Source: Gammaproteobacteria bacterium
GTDB lineage: Bacteria > Pseudomonadota > Gammaproteobacteria > JAPPPA01
Reading direction: 5' to 3'
Length of the DNA stretch: 7,137 bases
Assembly: GCA_028817755.1 (NCBI GenBank)
Contig: JAPPPA010000315.1
Location: 1-7,137, forward strand
Within the stretch, counting starts at the first letter, position 1. Every line of letters starts with the position of its first letter. A program made the translations under genes and the position numbers. This document shows positions 6,835 through 7,137 of the stretch, piece after piece. A model generated the notes under the pieces. It was not told where the DNA came from and ran no database searches. It was given only the letters and a program-made list of their open reading frames with translations.

Positions 6835-7137
6835 TCGTCGAATACATGCGGGCAGCCCGCGTAATCAGTAAATTTTAGATCCCAACGGCGTACATCATTT
6901 GCTCGGCGCCAACGGCTGTGGAAAAACTCCATCAGACATGGGCCCGCTTTGGTTTCCACCATAAAGGTGTCGTGCTCGTTGACCTCGTTATACGGTGGGT
7001 AATCGGCGCCGCGGCCCCAAGTTAATCCGCCGTTTCTATCTGCGTAGTTATACCAAAATGGGACCGGCATTACCCATGCTTGTATCTCTGCATCCCATGC
7101 TTGTAGGGCATTGTGATGCTGGGCCAGTTGGCCGTCT
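6831..7137 (-). CDS. Unidentified protein, C-terminal 101 residues (N-terminus beyond right edge)
   Basis: The frame is open from the window edge to TGA at 6831-6833. An ATG at 7068-7070 lies inside it, but because the frame continues uninterrupted upstream, that codon is probably an internal Met and the real start lies outside. The visible part is rich in Trp, Tyr and Asp/Glu, with WYNYADRNGG, WGRGADYPPYNEVNEHD and FFHSRWRR motifs, and ends CPHVFDE. No membrane segment is seen and I do not recognise the family. That it is a real gene is supported by the four-base ATGA overlap with the cupin gene and the absence of stops. Its job is presumably linked to that of the cupin protein, given the coupling (inference). 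Confidence 0.7.
   Translation of the reverse strand, partial: DGQLAQHHNALQAWDAEIQAWVMPVPFWYNYADRNGGLTWGRGADYPPYNEVNEHDTFMVETKAGPCLMEFFHSRWRRANDVRRWDLKFTDYAGCPHVFDE
7073..7105 (-). repeat. 12-base direct repeat within the partial gene at the right edge
   Basis: The 12-mer CCCATGCTTGTA (plus strand) occurs at 7073-7084 and 7094-7105, a 21-base period. This is seven codons, so it encodes an in-frame (L/I)QAW repeat at heptad spacing (LQAWDAE then IQAWVMP). It looks like a small tandem duplication inside a probable helix. Confidence 0.7.

Noticed and set aside
6831..7070. Complete 79-residue gene starting at ATG 7070
   Set aside because: The same frame stays open for 22 more codons to the window edge, so this is better read as the end of a longer gene.

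Overview
The window looks like an ordinary chromosomal stretch of a Gram-negative bacterium, most likely a marine-type gammaproteobacterium. This is an inference from roughly even base composition by eye, a lipoprotein signal, a DUF3565 gene beside a beta-carbonic anhydrase, and a membrane-bound GGDEF-EAL protein. There are no tRNA or rRNA genes, insertion sequences, phage genes or CRISPR arrays. Genus cannot be assigned from sequence alone.

Layout, left to right. Positions 1-2160 (minus strand) hold the N-terminal 720 residues of a membrane-anchored PAS-GGDEF-EAL cyclic-di-GMP protein whose end lies beyond the left edge. A 236-base divergent intergenic region follows (2161-2396). It contains an AACTGG repeat/hairpin arrangement directly upstream of the ribosome binding site of the next gene. 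Positions 2397-3851 (plus strand) encode a class-3-like aldehyde dehydrogenase with all catalytic residues. After a 22-base convergent gap, 3874-5295 (minus) encode a predicted secreted lipoprotein with a calcium-type phosphoinositide phospholipase C domain and a C-terminal cysteine-rich, lectin-like segment.

The right part (5387-7137, minus) is a tightly packed gene run read from right to left: an unidentified protein cut by the window edge, a cupin-like protein (4-base ATGA overlap), a beta-carbonic anhydrase (28-base gap), and a small Cys/His-rich DUF3565 protein that appears to start at TTG inside the end of the carbonic anhydrase gene (8-base overlap). The phospholipase gene follows 91 bases later on the same strand and may have its own promoter. 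Overlaps suggest co-transcription and translational coupling. Three of the four products carry probable metal-binding His/Cys clusters, but no common pathway can be shown from the sequence.

No clearly new system is visible. The items most worth a second look are the coupled unknown-protein/cupin/carbonic anhydrase/DUF3565 cluster, the phospholipase with an apparently reversed order of lectin-like half-motifs, the repeated AACTGG element before the aldehyde dehydrogenase, and the A10 tract near the start of the cyclic-di-GMP gene.
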